Below, one piece after another: positions 1 to 7,408 of a stretch of 64,000 nucleotides of DNA. The translations under genes and the position numbers were made by a program. The notes under the pieces were generated by a model, which was not told the DNA's origin, searched no databases, and saw nothing but the letters and a program-made list of their open reading frames with translations. Position 1 is the first letter of the stretch. Each line of letters starts with the position of its first letter. Source of the stretch: Actinomadura luteofluorescens (GTDB taxonomy: Bacteria; Actinomycetota; Actinomycetes; Streptosporangiales; Streptosporangiaceae); the NCBI RefSeq assembly GCF_013409365.1, contig NZ_JACCBA010000001.1:3782001-3846000 (forward strand), given 5' to 3'.

Positions 1-336
1 CACGAAGGGGGCCTGCACGACCTGCTCGATCGACGCGGGCGCGTTGCCGGACCATTCGACGGCGACCTTCGTGGCGAACCCGTACCGGCGCTCCAGGACG
101 GTCGCTCCTTCCGGCAGCCCCGCGTCCCAGCTCCGCCGGTGCTCGTCCTCGAGCGCGGCGATCTCGCGGTCCAGGGCCTCGCGATCGGCCGGACGGGTGC
201 GGTCGCGGCGCTGCCGGAGCTCGATGAGAGTCCCCCGGGCGTCGCCCCGCTCCCGCAGCCGGTCGCCGTAGGCGCGCCAGGAGGCGAGGTCGCCGGGGTC
301 GTCCCGGAGCGCCTGTTCAAGATCGGCAGCCTTCAT
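1..336 (-). CDS. TIGR02996-domain protein, N-terminal part (runs off the window)
   Basis: Reading leftward from an ATG at 336 the frame stays open to the window edge (112 codons). It begins MKAADLEQALRDDPGDLASW and continues with a YGDRLRERGDARGTLIELR stretch. This matches the short TIGR02996 'repeat-companion' domain (a D-x-L-x-x-R-G-D-x-R-G pattern) that heads leucine-rich-repeat-like proteins in myxobacteria and actinomycetes. The visible remainder (residues about 45-112) is charged and helical, then beta-rich. The rest of the protein, where repeats would lie, is outside the window. Its role is unknown. The neighbour on the right is transcribed divergently from 448. The TIGR02996 assignment is by eye. 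Confidence 0.7.
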   Translation of the reverse strand, partial: MKAADLEQALRDDPGDLASWRAYGDRLRERGDARGTLIELRQRRDRTRPADREALDREIAALEDEHRRSWDAGLPEGATVLERRYGFATKVAVEWSGNAPASIEQVVQAPFV

Positions 337-447
337 TGGACGGACGCTAACAGCAGGCGGCGACAGACTTCTCACGGTTCGGGCACGACCGTGCCGTTTT
401 GTGATCTTGATGGGCGAGGTCGCGGGGCGGGAGATCGCGGGTCTTAA

Positions 448-1746
448 ATGGTGCGCATGCGCGACGACGATGTGCGGACCTGCCTGCGCGTCCTGGCGGA
501 GCTGGCGGACGCGCCGGACGGCGACCCCGACGTGGCGCGGGTGCGGGCGGCGGCGGGCGCGTTCGTGCGGCGGGCCCGGGAGCGCGAGCGGGCCGCGGCC
601 CGGCTGCGGCGCGCGGCGGCCGACGCGCGGATGCTGGCCGCGACCGCCACCGGCGCGGCGGCACGCGTGGAGGGCGCGCCCGCCGAGCCGCCGCGCGAGG
701 CCGTCCCGTCCGGGACGGTGACGGGCGGGCTGCGCGCCTGCTACGTCTGCAAGGCGCACTTCCGGGAGGCGGACGCGTTCTACCACCGCCTCTGCCCGCC
801 GTGCGCGCGGGAGCACCGGCGGCACCGGCACGCGCGGGCCGACCTGGCGGGACGCCGCGCGATCGTCACGGGCGGGCGGGTCAAGGCCGGGTTCGAGCTG
901 GTGCTCAAGCTGCTGCGGGACGGCGCCGCCGTGACCGCCCTGACCCGGTTCCCCGCCGACGCGCGCCGCCGCTTCGCCGAGGTCGCCGACCGCGCCGACT
1001 GGCACGACCGCCTCACGGTCGCCGGCATGGACCTGCGGGACCTCCCGTCCCTCGTGCGGTGGTGCGACGCGCTCGTCGAGGCGGGCGAGCCGCTCGACAT
1101 CCTGGTGAACCTGGCGGCGCAGACGCTGCGCCACCCGCCGGAGTCGTACGCGGAGCTGCTGGCGGGCGAGGATCGCGCGGCGCTCCCCGCGCCCGCCGCG
1201 CCGCCCGTGCCCCTGCCGGCCGGGGCGCTCGACGTCGCCGGCCTGCTCCCCGACCCGTCCCCGGTCAACTCCTGGACCCGGCTGGTGCACGAGGTCGACC
1301 CGGTCGAGCTGCTGGAGGTCCAGCTCATCAACGTGACGGCGCCGTTCGTCCTGCTGGGACGGCTGCGTCCCCTTCTGGAGCTCTCGCGGCATCCGCGGCG
1401 GTACGTGGTGAACGTCTCGGCCGTCGAGGGGCAGTTCGACCGCGTGTACAAGGGCGCCGAGCATCCGCACACGAACATGGCGAAGGCGGCGCTGAACATG
1501 CTGACGCGCACGACCGCGTCCGAGCTGGCCGGGCACGGCGTGCACGTCACCAGCGTCGATCCGGGCTGGTTCACCGACCAGCAGCCGGAGCCCGCGCGGG
1601 CGCGCCGGACCGCCGCCGGGTTCCGCCCGCCGCTCGACGTCGTGGACGCCGCCGCCCGGATCTACCACCCGATCGTGCTGGGCGAGCGCGACGGCGACCC
1701 GCCGAGCGGCTGCCTGCTGAAGGACTACCAAGTCGTCAACTGGTGA
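448..1746 (+). CDS. SDR-family oxidoreductase with N-terminal Cys4 zinc-knuckle and altered active site
   Basis: A 432-residue protein. Residues 1-90 form an Arg/Ala-rich helical segment. A CYVC (98-101) plus CPPC (116-119) knuckle follows, then a Rossmann domain from about 133. The nucleotide loop reads TGGRVKAGF (141-149) instead of the classic TGxxxGxG. The catalytic serine is present (NVSAVEG, Ser324), but the YxxxK motif reads TNMAK, so Thr342 replaces Tyr while Lys346 is kept. Proteins of this shape (zinc-knuckle plus SDR with an HTNMAKAA motif) exist as a small family of unknown substrate. The ATG at 448 is the first start and has only a weak ribosome site; ATG 457 is possible. It is convergent with the gene ending at 1751, four bases downstream. 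An NAD(P)-linked redox role is family knowledge only; activity is uncertain given the missing Tyr. Confidence 0.85.
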   Translation: MVRMRDDDVRTCLRVLAELADAPDGDPDVARVRAAAGAFVRRARERERAAARLRRAAADARMLAATATGAAARVEGAPAEPPREAVPSGTVTGGLRACYVCKAHFREADAFYHRLCPPCAREHRRHRHARADLAGRRAIVTGGRVKAGFELVLKLLRDGAAVTALTRFPADARRRFAEVADRADWHDRLTVAGMDLRDLPSLVRWCDALVEAGEPLDILVNLAAQTLRHPPESYAELLAGEDRAALPAPAAPPVPLPAGALDVAGLLPDPSPVNSWTRLVHEVDPVELLEVQLINVTAPFVLLGRLRPLLELSRHPRRYVVNVSAVEGQFDRVYKGAEHPHTNMAKAALNMLTRTTASELAGHGVHVTSVDPGWFTDQQPEPARARRTAAGFRPPLDVVDAAARIYHPIVLGERDGDPPSGCLLKDYQVVNW

Positions 1747-1750
1747 CCGC

Positions 1751-3367
1751 TCAGCTGGAGACGGCTCCGGCGGTCGCCAGCAGCTCGGGCAGCGTGCCGA
1801 CGAACCCGTCCTCCAGAAGCTTGAGCGCCACCATCCACGCTTCGGGCCGCCCGCCGAGATGCCGGTCGACGTGCTCGGCGAGGCGGCGCAGCACCCGCGG
1901 GTCGGGCCTGCCCTCGACCTCGTCGAGGGCGGGATTGACATCCAGTGCCACCAGGACGGCGTTGACGTTCGCCGCCGCGAGCACGGCATCGGCGGTGACC
2001 TCCCCGTCCCCCGTGAACAGCCGTCCCGCTTCTATGCCGTAAGCGAGCACCGGGTCCCAGTGGTGCCACACGCCGGGTTCGCGGAGACGGTGCTTGCGGC
2101 CGTGGCCGGTCTCGTCGACGAACCGCGGTGTCAGGGCGACGTCCCCGTCGAGCCCGAGCCGCGCCCTGACCTGCGCCGTGCCGCGCAGGCCCGGGATCCA
2201 CAGCGTCTCGGCGACCGCGCGCAGCGCGGGCTCCGGAACGGTCTCGGTGACGAACCCGGCGGTCAGCGTCCCGGCGGCGAAGCCGTTCCCGACGACCTTG
2301 ACGATCACGTCCGGGCCCGCCCCCGCCGCGGCGAGGTCGGCGAGCACCTCGGGCGCGGGGTCGGGCAGGAGGACGGCCAGGTCCGGATGGTCGGCGACGA
2401 CGATCCGGGCCAGGTCGAGCGGAGCGTCGGTGCGCCTCGCCACGAACCGGGCCGCGCGCAGGGGGAACGGCCCCTCCGCCGCCCTGCGCCGCGGCTCGTC
2501 CGCCAGCACCGCGTCCCAGCCCACGCGCGGGACGCAGGGGTGGCGGCGGTTCACAACCGTCCGGACGAGCGGCCTCCCGCGCCACGGCTCGCAGCCGTCC
2601 ACGTCGGCGATCTCGGCGACCGAGCGGAGGAACTCGGGCCGGCGCACGCGCTCCGACAGCTCCCGCAGCCGCCGCTCCCCCTCCGCGCTCGCCAGCGCCG
2701 CCTGCGCGTACGCCAGCACGCTCGGCTCGGACTCCTCCGGTCCCCACCGGAAGGCGGGCAGGCGCCCTTCCTCGACGAGCTGCCGGATCTCGGTCCGCCG
2801 GTCCGCGTCCAGCAGCGTCAGGCAGGCCAGGGCGGCGCCGTGCGGATCGGCGCCCGCGCCGAGGTAGAGCAGCGCGTCCCCGGCCAGCTCCGGGTCGGCC
2901 GCGTAGAGCAGCGCGTGGTCGAGGGGCTCCTGCCCCCGCGTGGACAGCAGGGTCCGCCGCACCTCGGCGGGCAGCGGCAGCGGCGTCACGCCGTCCCGCC
3001 GGGACGTCTGGTGGGCGAGCTGGCGCCGCAGGTTCCGCGGGATGCGCCCGAGCGCGGCCTCGGCCGTCAGCAGGGTCGCGTTGACCTCGGGGTCGTCCAG
3101 GTCGAGCAGCCGCCCCAGCAGCTGCGGCGGGTCGCCCGCGAGCAAGGCGTGCTGGACGAGCAGGTCCAGGTCACTGGGCCGGCCGCGGCGCAGCAGGGCT
3201 TCGAGGACGACCCGGTTCGGCCGCCCGAAGCTGTGCACCGCCTGCTCGACGCGGCTCTTCGGGAGATGGCCGAGCAGCGCGTCCATCTCGCCGGGCGTCG
3301 CGAACCGGAGCAGGCCGGCCGTGCAGCGGGCGATGTCGAAGGCTCGGGTCCTGGAAGGGGAGGCCAT
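1751..3367 (-). CDS. Hypothetical protein, 538 aa, alpha-helical, partner of the VWA-like gene
   Basis: I recognise no named domain. The start is taken as the ATG at 3367 (MASPSRTRAFDIAR). The open frame continues further up, but that part overlaps the neighbouring gene in shadow frame. The N-terminal half (about 1-260) is a chain of leucine-rich helices reminiscent of HEAT/ankyrin-type repeats, for example LLGRLLDLDDPEVNATLLT and DHALLYAADPELAGDALLYL. The C-terminal half is mixed, with conserved-looking tryptophans and a Gly/His patch (DETGHGRKHRLREPGVWHHW). There is no signal peptide or membrane segment. It lies 23 bases downstream of the VWA/DUF2201 gene on the same strand, so the two are probably co-transcribed and act together. 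Function is unknown. Confidence 0.75.
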   Translation of the reverse strand: MASPSRTRAFDIARCTAGLLRFATPGEMDALLGHLPKSRVEQAVHSFGRPNRVVLEALLRRGRPSDLDLLVQHALLAGDPPQLLGRLLDLDDPEVNATLLTAEAALGRIPRNLRRQLAHQTSRRDGVTPLPLPAEVRRTLLSTRGQEPLDHALLYAADPELAGDALLYLGAGADPHGAALACLTLLDADRRTEIRQLVEEGRLPAFRWGPEESEPSVLAYAQAALASAEGERRLRELSERVRRPEFLRSVAEIADVDGCEPWRGRPLVRTVVNRRHPCVPRVGWDAVLADEPRRRAAEGPFPLRAARFVARRTDAPLDLARIVVADHPDLAVLLPDPAPEVLADLAAAGAGPDVIVKVVGNGFAAGTLTAGFVTETVPEPALRAVAETLWIPGLRGTAQVRARLGLDGDVALTPRFVDETGHGRKHRLREPGVWHHWDPVLAYGIEAGRLFTGDGEVTADAVLAAANVNAVLVALDVNPALDEVEGRPDPRVLRRLAEHVDRHLGGRPEAWMVALKLLEDGFVGTLPELLATAGAVSS

Positions 3368-3390
3368 GAGCCGCCACCGTAGCCCAAAGC

Positions 3391-4755
3391 TCACCATTCC
3401 GACCGGACCCGGTGGCAGGCCATCCCCCGCCGCTCCGGCCACTCGTCGCCCCCGGAGGTGATCAGCCAGATCCACCGGCCCGGGTCCGCCGGGACGATCG
3501 GGTCGGCGTACCCGTCGGTCACCACGATGACGGCGTCCGCGGGCTCGTCCCGTCCCTCCACGTGGCGCCGGACGGCGTCGAAGTCGGTCCCGCCGCCGCC
3601 GCGGAGCGGCTCCCCGGGCCGGAACGGCTTCACGGAGCCGTCGAACGCGACCCACTCGGCCTCGGCCCCGTCGATCCGGCCGACCAGCTCGCCGAGCCAC
3701 TCCACGAGGCCGTCCGGCATCGACCCCGACGTGTCCAGCGCGATGACCAGCGTCTTCACCCGCTGCGGCCCGCGGCGCGCCAGCATCGGCTCGTGCCCGA
3801 GCGCCGCCAGCACCGCCCCGCGCTTCTTCGGGTAGACGAGCCGCTCCCCCTCCTCCAGTTTCGAGGCGAGGACGTCCACGAGCCACCGCTGCCACCACTC
3901 CACCCGCCGCGTGGCCGACGTGGCGCCCCGCAGGGCGTGCGCCCCGAGGTCACCCCAGATCTTGTCGACGCCCTCCGTGGCCCCCTCGGTGCGCCGCAGC
4001 AGGTCGAGCAGCTCGTCGCGCGCCACCCGGTCGCCCCGCCGCGCCGCGATGAGCACGCTCCGCAGCACGTCGTCCCCGACCCGCCCGGCGGTCTCCTGGT
4101 CGAGCACATCGACGATCACGTGGACGCAGGCGGCCCGTCCGGTGCCCGGCGGGTTCCGCATCCGCCGGAGCTCCCGGTAGACGCTCATGTCGGTCTCGGC
4201 CCACTCCTCGAACGGAAGCGGCTCGACGCCCTGCTCCCGCAGGTCCTCCGCGTAGGACCCGTACACGCCGCGAGGCGAGATCCCCACGGGCGAGCCGCCG
4301 ATCTCGGGCAGGTCCGCTCCGAGCCGCACCATCGCGACATGGTTGATCGTGACCTCGCACGCCAGCGTGAACACCGGGTCGCTGCGCAGGTCGGCGTCGG
4401 CGAAGAGGTGCCGCTGGACGAGGTGCCGGGCCTCGTGGAACAGGACGAACCGCACCCCTTCGCCGCCGATCCCCACGAAGAACTCGGGGTTGTAGAGGAG
4501 CAGGCAGGACCCGTCGCCGGAGGCGACCACGGCCGCCGTGTCCACCGCCGTGGTCGGCACCTGGTGGTGGCACTTGCTGAACAGCCACGACGCGACGGCG
4601 CTGTGCGTCATCCCCAGTTCGAGCAGCGCCCGCTCCTTCAGCGCCCGCGCGGCCGCCACGACCTCCTCGTCGGCGGGCCGCCACCGCTCCAGCGCCCGCC
4701 GGTCGGCCAGCTCGATGACCGGCGCCCGCGGCCGCCCGACCTCTCCGTATCCCAC
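3391..4755 (-). CDS. VWA-like / putative metallopeptidase domain protein (DUF2201 type)
   Basis: A 454-residue protein starting at GTG 4755 (VGYGEVGRPRAPV), with a GGGAGG-like ribosome site about 8 bases upstream. The N-terminal half holds a zincin-like motif, FHEARHLVQRH, preceded by a Met/Trp-rich helix and followed by CEVTINH. This is the putative metallopeptidase domain paired with VWA-like domains. The C-terminal part is a von Willebrand A fold with an intact MIDAS signature (ALDTSGSMPD) and a later GGTDFDAV / VIVVTDGYADP. In this family such proteins usually sit beside a MoxR-type AAA+ ATPase; none is visible in the window. The downstream partner is the 538-aa helical protein. A chaperone-like or regulatory role is inferred from MoxR-VWA pairs, not shown. 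Confidence 0.85.
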   Translation of the reverse strand: MGYGEVGRPRAPVIELADRRALERWRPADEEVVAAARALKERALLELGMTHSAVASWLFSKCHHQVPTTAVDTAAVVASGDGSCLLLYNPEFFVGIGGEGVRFVLFHEARHLVQRHLFADADLRSDPVFTLACEVTINHVAMVRLGADLPEIGGSPVGISPRGVYGSYAEDLREQGVEPLPFEEWAETDMSVYRELRRMRNPPGTGRAACVHVIVDVLDQETAGRVGDDVLRSVLIAARRGDRVARDELLDLLRRTEGATEGVDKIWGDLGAHALRGATSATRRVEWWQRWLVDVLASKLEEGERLVYPKKRGAVLAALGHEPMLARRGPQRVKTLVIALDTSGSMPDGLVEWLGELVGRIDGAEAEWVAFDGSVKPFRPGEPLRGGGGTDFDAVRRHVEGRDEPADAVIVVTDGYADPIVPADPGRWIWLITSGGDEWPERRGMACHRVRSEW

Positions 4756-4796
4756 CCCCCAACCCTCCCGGCAACCCGCGTCCTCTTTCCACAGAT

Positions 4797-5405
4797 TTAA
4801 GAAGATCCGAGCAGCCCGGCCGCGTGGCGCATGGCGTCCCGCGCACGGGCCGCGGCCGAGGGGTCGTCCAGTAGCTGGATCTCCTGGTTGGCCGCCATCG
4901 ACAGGCCCATCAGCGTCGAGGCGACCTCCGCCGCCGGACGGTGCGGGCCCGGCAGCGCGGTCTGGGCGGCGGCGACCTCCGCCGCCAGCGCCCCGCGGTT
5001 GGACGCGACGATCTCCCGCAGCCGGTCGCGCAGCGGCCCCGGCCGCCCGTCGAGCTCGGACGTGGCGGCCGTGATGAAGCAGCCCCCGGGGAACGGGCAG
5101 TCGGCCAGGTACTCCACCCACCCGTCGATGAGCCGTCCCAGACGTTCCGGCCCGGGCGGCAGCCCCTCCAGGGGGCCGGTGACCGCGGCGCGGAAGATCT
5201 CGCAGGCCTGGTCGAGCGCCGCCATGAGCAGCCGCTCGCGCGACCCGAACGGGCCGACCAGGCCCGCCTTGCTCATGCCGAGCCGCTGGGCCAGCGCGCC
5301 GACCGTCAGGCCTTCCAGCCCCAGCAGGGAGGCGTCGAGCACCGCCGCGCGCACGATCCGCTCGCGCGTCCGGGCGGCTTCGGCCGCCGAGTGACGAGGA
5401 GACAT
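4797..5405 (-). CDS. TetR/AcrR-family transcriptional regulator
   Basis: A 202-residue protein from ATG 5405. The N-terminal helix-turn-helix is clear: AARTRERIVRAAVLDASLLG, then LTVGALAQRLGMSKAGLVGPFGSRERLL, the standard TetR layout. The C-terminal ligand domain contains PGGCFITAATSELDGRPGPLRDRL, typical of TetR_C_6-like members. It is transcribed away from the DinB-like gene at 5478. The 72-base gap contains a perfect palindrome (5441-5464) that is the natural operator, so autoregulation plus repression of the divergent gene is the likely circuit. The stop lies 42 bases from the start of the VWA-like gene on the same strand, so some read-through is possible. Confidence 0.9.
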   Translation of the reverse strand: MSPRHSAAEAARTRERIVRAAVLDASLLGLEGLTVGALAQRLGMSKAGLVGPFGSRERLLMAALDQACEIFRAAVTGPLEGLPPGPERLGRLIDGWVEYLADCPFPGGCFITAATSELDGRPGPLRDRLREIVASNRGALAAEVAAAQTALPGPHRPAAEVASTLMGLSMAANQEIQLLDDPSAAARARDAMRHAAGLLGSS

Positions 5406-5440
5406 GCCCGCCAGTTTAGCGAACGGCCGTACGCTATGGT

Positions 5441-5464
5441 TTTGGCGAACGAACGTTCGCCAAA
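5441..5464. promoter_or_regulatory. Palindromic operator for the divergent TetR regulator
   Basis: The arms tttggcgaac (5441-5450) and gttcgccaaa (5455-5464) are perfect reverse complements around a 4-base spacer. The site lies between the TetR start (5405) and the DinB-like start (5478), overlapping where the rightward transcript would begin. A weaker imperfect palindrome, tagcg / cgcta at about 5416-5435, sits next to it and may be a second half-site. The geometry (10-base arms, 4-base gap) is typical of TetR dimers. Assignment to this particular regulator is inferred from position. Confidence 0.75.
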
Positions 5465-5477
5465 GATGGGACGCGAC

Positions 5478-6059
5478 ATGACCGACCTGCTCGATCTCGA
5501 CGCCACGGCCCTGGCCCTCATCGGCCACGACGTGGCACTGATCCCCGACGCCGCGCTGGCGGACCCGACCCCCTGCGAGGGATGGACGGTCGCGGACCTG
5601 CTCCACCACATGAACGAGCGCCACGAGGCCATCGCACGGACCGCGCTGCCGCCCCTCGAACCGGCCGGCGACCCGCGCGACGGCTTCGCCCTGACCGCCG
5701 CCCGCTGCCTCGCCGTCCTCGAACGGGCGGGCGAGACCGTCACCATGCCCCGGCTGGGCCCGCTGTCCACCGCGTGGGTGCTCGGCATCCACGCGGTCGA
5801 CATGCTGGTCCACCGCTGGGACCTGGCCCGCGCCCTGCGCACCACGCCCGCCACCCCGTCCCGGATCACCGAGGCCGCCCTGCCCCTCGCCCGGGCCAAC
5901 ACCGCTCCCGGCAGCCCCCTCAACGGCCCGGACGGCGCCTACCGCCCACCCCTCGCCGAAGACCCGTCCCGCCCCGCGATCGACAACATCGCCGCCCTCC
6001 TGGGCCGCGACCCGCACTGGTCTCCGCAGGAGGTGACACCCCGCGAGGAGGCCCTGTGA
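5478..6059 (+). CDS. TIGR03086-type metal-binding protein (DinB / mycothiol-dependent maleylpyruvate isomerase-like)
   Basis: A 193-residue protein. The start is chosen at ATG 5478 (MTDLLDLDATAL), with ggga just upstream; ATG 5466 would add four residues. The sequence shows the family pattern: an N-terminal DLDATALALIGHDVALI helix, TPCEGWTVADLLHHMNERHEA (first metal His cluster), and a later LGIHAVDMLVHRWDLARAL (further His ligands). This is the four-helix DinB/MDMPI fold of actinobacterial mycothiol-dependent enzymes. Family members range from maleylpyruvate isomerase to bacillithiol/mycothiol S-transferase-like proteins, so the substrate is open. It is divergent from the TetR at 5405 with a shared operator, suggesting induction by the ligand it processes. 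Confidence 0.85.
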   Translation: MTDLLDLDATALALIGHDVALIPDAALADPTPCEGWTVADLLHHMNERHEAIARTALPPLEPAGDPRDGFALTAARCLAVLERAGETVTMPRLGPLSTAWVLGIHAVDMLVHRWDLARALRTTPATPSRITEAALPLARANTAPGSPLNGPDGAYRPPLAEDPSRPAIDNIAALLGRDPHWSPQEVTPREEAL

Positions 6060-6069
6060 ACCGAGAGGC

Positions 6070-6624
6070 TCAGTCGGTGCCGAGCAGGAGGCTGCCGGCG
6101 CGTTCGATGACCTCGCTCCGGGTGCGGGCGCCGTGGTCGGCGGCGAGGAAGTGGCTGCCGACCAGGAGGCAGAAGGCGAGCATGCTGCGAGCCTCGACCT
6201 CGTCGGGGTCGGAGCAGAAGGTGCCGAACAGCTCGCGCAGGTAGTCCATGCGCTGGTTGTCCACGCGGCGGACGCGCTCGGCGACGGCCGGGTCGCGGCG
6301 GGCCCAGTCGCGCATGGCCAGGTCGATGTGCAGGTGGTCGCCCGCCCGGGTGAGCATGCCCGCCCGCCGGATCTTCGCGCGGGCGTCACCGCCCTCGCGT
6401 TCCACCCGGTCGCGCATGTCGTCGACGGACTGCCGTTCCCAGTGGTCGAGCATGGCGTCCAGCAGCGCCTTGCGGTCGGGGAAGTGGCCGTAGAAGCCGC
6501 CCTTGGTCACGCCGAGCGCCTGGGCGAGCACCTCGACCCGGACCGCGTCGGGCCCGCCGGCGGCGAGGGCCTTCAGGCCCTGCTCGATCCAGCTGCTGCG
6601 TGGCGTGCGCATGACGGCGGGCAT
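6070..6624 (-). CDS. TetR/AcrR-family transcriptional regulator
   Basis: A 184-residue protein from ATG 6624, with a ggggagg ribosome site upstream. The N-terminal HTH reads SSWIEQGLKALAAGG and VRVEVLAQALGVTKGGFYGHF, including the KGGFYxHF recognition helix common in TetR regulators. The C-terminal domain has MRDWARRDPAVAERVRRVDN and the FCLLVGSHFLA helix, like many TetR proteins controlling small oxidoreductases. It ends 11 bases from the stop of the convergent DinB-like gene and is divergent from the DUF2867 gene at 6729. The gap holds an inverted repeat at 6659-6672. Confidence 0.9.
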   Translation of the reverse strand: MPAVMRTPRSSWIEQGLKALAAGGPDAVRVEVLAQALGVTKGGFYGHFPDRKALLDAMLDHWERQSVDDMRDRVEREGGDARAKIRRAGMLTRAGDHLHIDLAMRDWARRDPAVAERVRRVDNQRMDYLRELFGTFCSDPDEVEARSMLAFCLLVGSHFLAADHGARTRSEVIERAGSLLLGTD

Positions 6625-6658
6625 GGTCCATTATCGCCTCCCCCTCCAGAGGCGATTC

Positions 6659-6672
6659 ATACGGTGCCGTAT
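6659..6672. promoter_or_regulatory. Inverted-repeat operator between TetR and DUF2867 genes
   Basis: The arms atacgg and ccgtat are perfect complements around a central tg. The flanks ttca and tgaa extend the dyad imperfectly. It sits 35 bases from the TetR start and 57 bases from the DUF2867 start, the expected place for an autoregulatory TetR operator. Assignment is by position. Confidence 0.65.
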
Positions 6673-6728
6673 ATTTGAACGCGAGGCGGACGCGCGGCGC
6701 GTCCCGCCCACCGAGGAGGTGCTTGGCG

Positions 6729-7313
6729 ATGAAGCTCCCCGCGAGCGCGCACACCGGCCGTCCCTGGCGGATCCACGAGATCGCGTCCGGCTTCCGGCTC
6801 GAGGACGTGTGGGCCCTGCCCGTCTCCGGCGGGCCGGACGACCTTCCGAAGCTGCTGGAGCAGATGACCTCAAGCGAGAACCATCTGCCTGGCGTCGCCG
6901 GGGTGCTCTTCGCCATCCGCTGGCGGCTCGGGCGGCTGCTCGGCTGGGACAAGGAGGACTCCGGGCTCGACGGGCGGGTGCGGTCGCTGCGCGAGCGGCT
7001 GCCGGACGATCTGCGCGGCCGCCCGGCGGGCCCCGCCCCCCGTTCGCTGCCGTTCCGGCCGCTCTACCTGACCGAGAACGAGTGGGCGGCCGAGATGGCC
7101 AACCGGACGGTGCACGGCGTCATGCACATCGGCTGGGTCCCCGACGGCGCCGGCGGGCACCGCGCTCACATGGCCGTGCTGGTGAAGCCGAACGGCCTGC
7201 TCGGCAAGGCCTACATGGCCGCCATCCTGCCGTTCCGGTACACCCTCGTGTACCCGACGCTGATGCGGACCATCGGGCGCGCGTGGAAGGCCCGCGAGGC
7301 GAAGCCGGCCTGA
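6729..7313 (+). CDS. DUF2867 family protein
   Basis: A 194-residue protein from ATG 6729 with an excellent ribosome site (gaggagg, about 10 bases upstream). It carries the family hallmarks RPWRIHEIASGFRLEDVWALP, LFAIRWRLGRLLGWD, LYLTENEWAAEMANRTVHGVMHIGW and VLVKPNGLLGKAYMAAILPFRY. Family function is not established; DUF2867 is often found alone or fused to NAD(P)-dependent epimerase domains. It has no signal peptide. The divergent TetR gene and shared inverted repeat imply it is the regulator's main target. Confidence 0.85.
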   Translation: MKLPASAHTGRPWRIHEIASGFRLEDVWALPVSGGPDDLPKLLEQMTSSENHLPGVAGVLFAIRWRLGRLLGWDKEDSGLDGRVRSLRERLPDDLRGRPAGPAPRSLPFRPLYLTENEWAAEMANRTVHGVMHIGWVPDGAGGHRAHMAVLVKPNGLLGKAYMAAILPFRYTLVYPTLMRTIGRAWKAREAKPA

Positions 7314-7332
7314 CGCCGGACACAGAGCGGCC

Positions 7333-7360
7333 CCGTCCCCGCGGGGGCAGAAGGGGACGG
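7333..7360. terminator. Bidirectional terminator-like hairpin
   Basis: ccgtcccc (7333-7340) pairs with ggggacgg (7353-7360) across a 12-base loop. It lies between the convergent ends of the DUF2867 gene (7313) and the ActP-like gene (7409). There is no U-tract, as is common in actinomycetes. Confidence 0.6.
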
Positions 7361-7408
7361 GACCGCGAGCCGCGCGGGCGGGGGCGGCGCCCCTCCGCGC
7401 GGCGGCTC

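Noticed and set aside
1751..3898. Long leftward frame extending the 538-aa gene to 715 residues
   Set aside because: The extra 177 residues are Arg/Gly/Ala-rich low-complexity sequence antisense in frame to the VWA gene; the ATG at 3367 is better.
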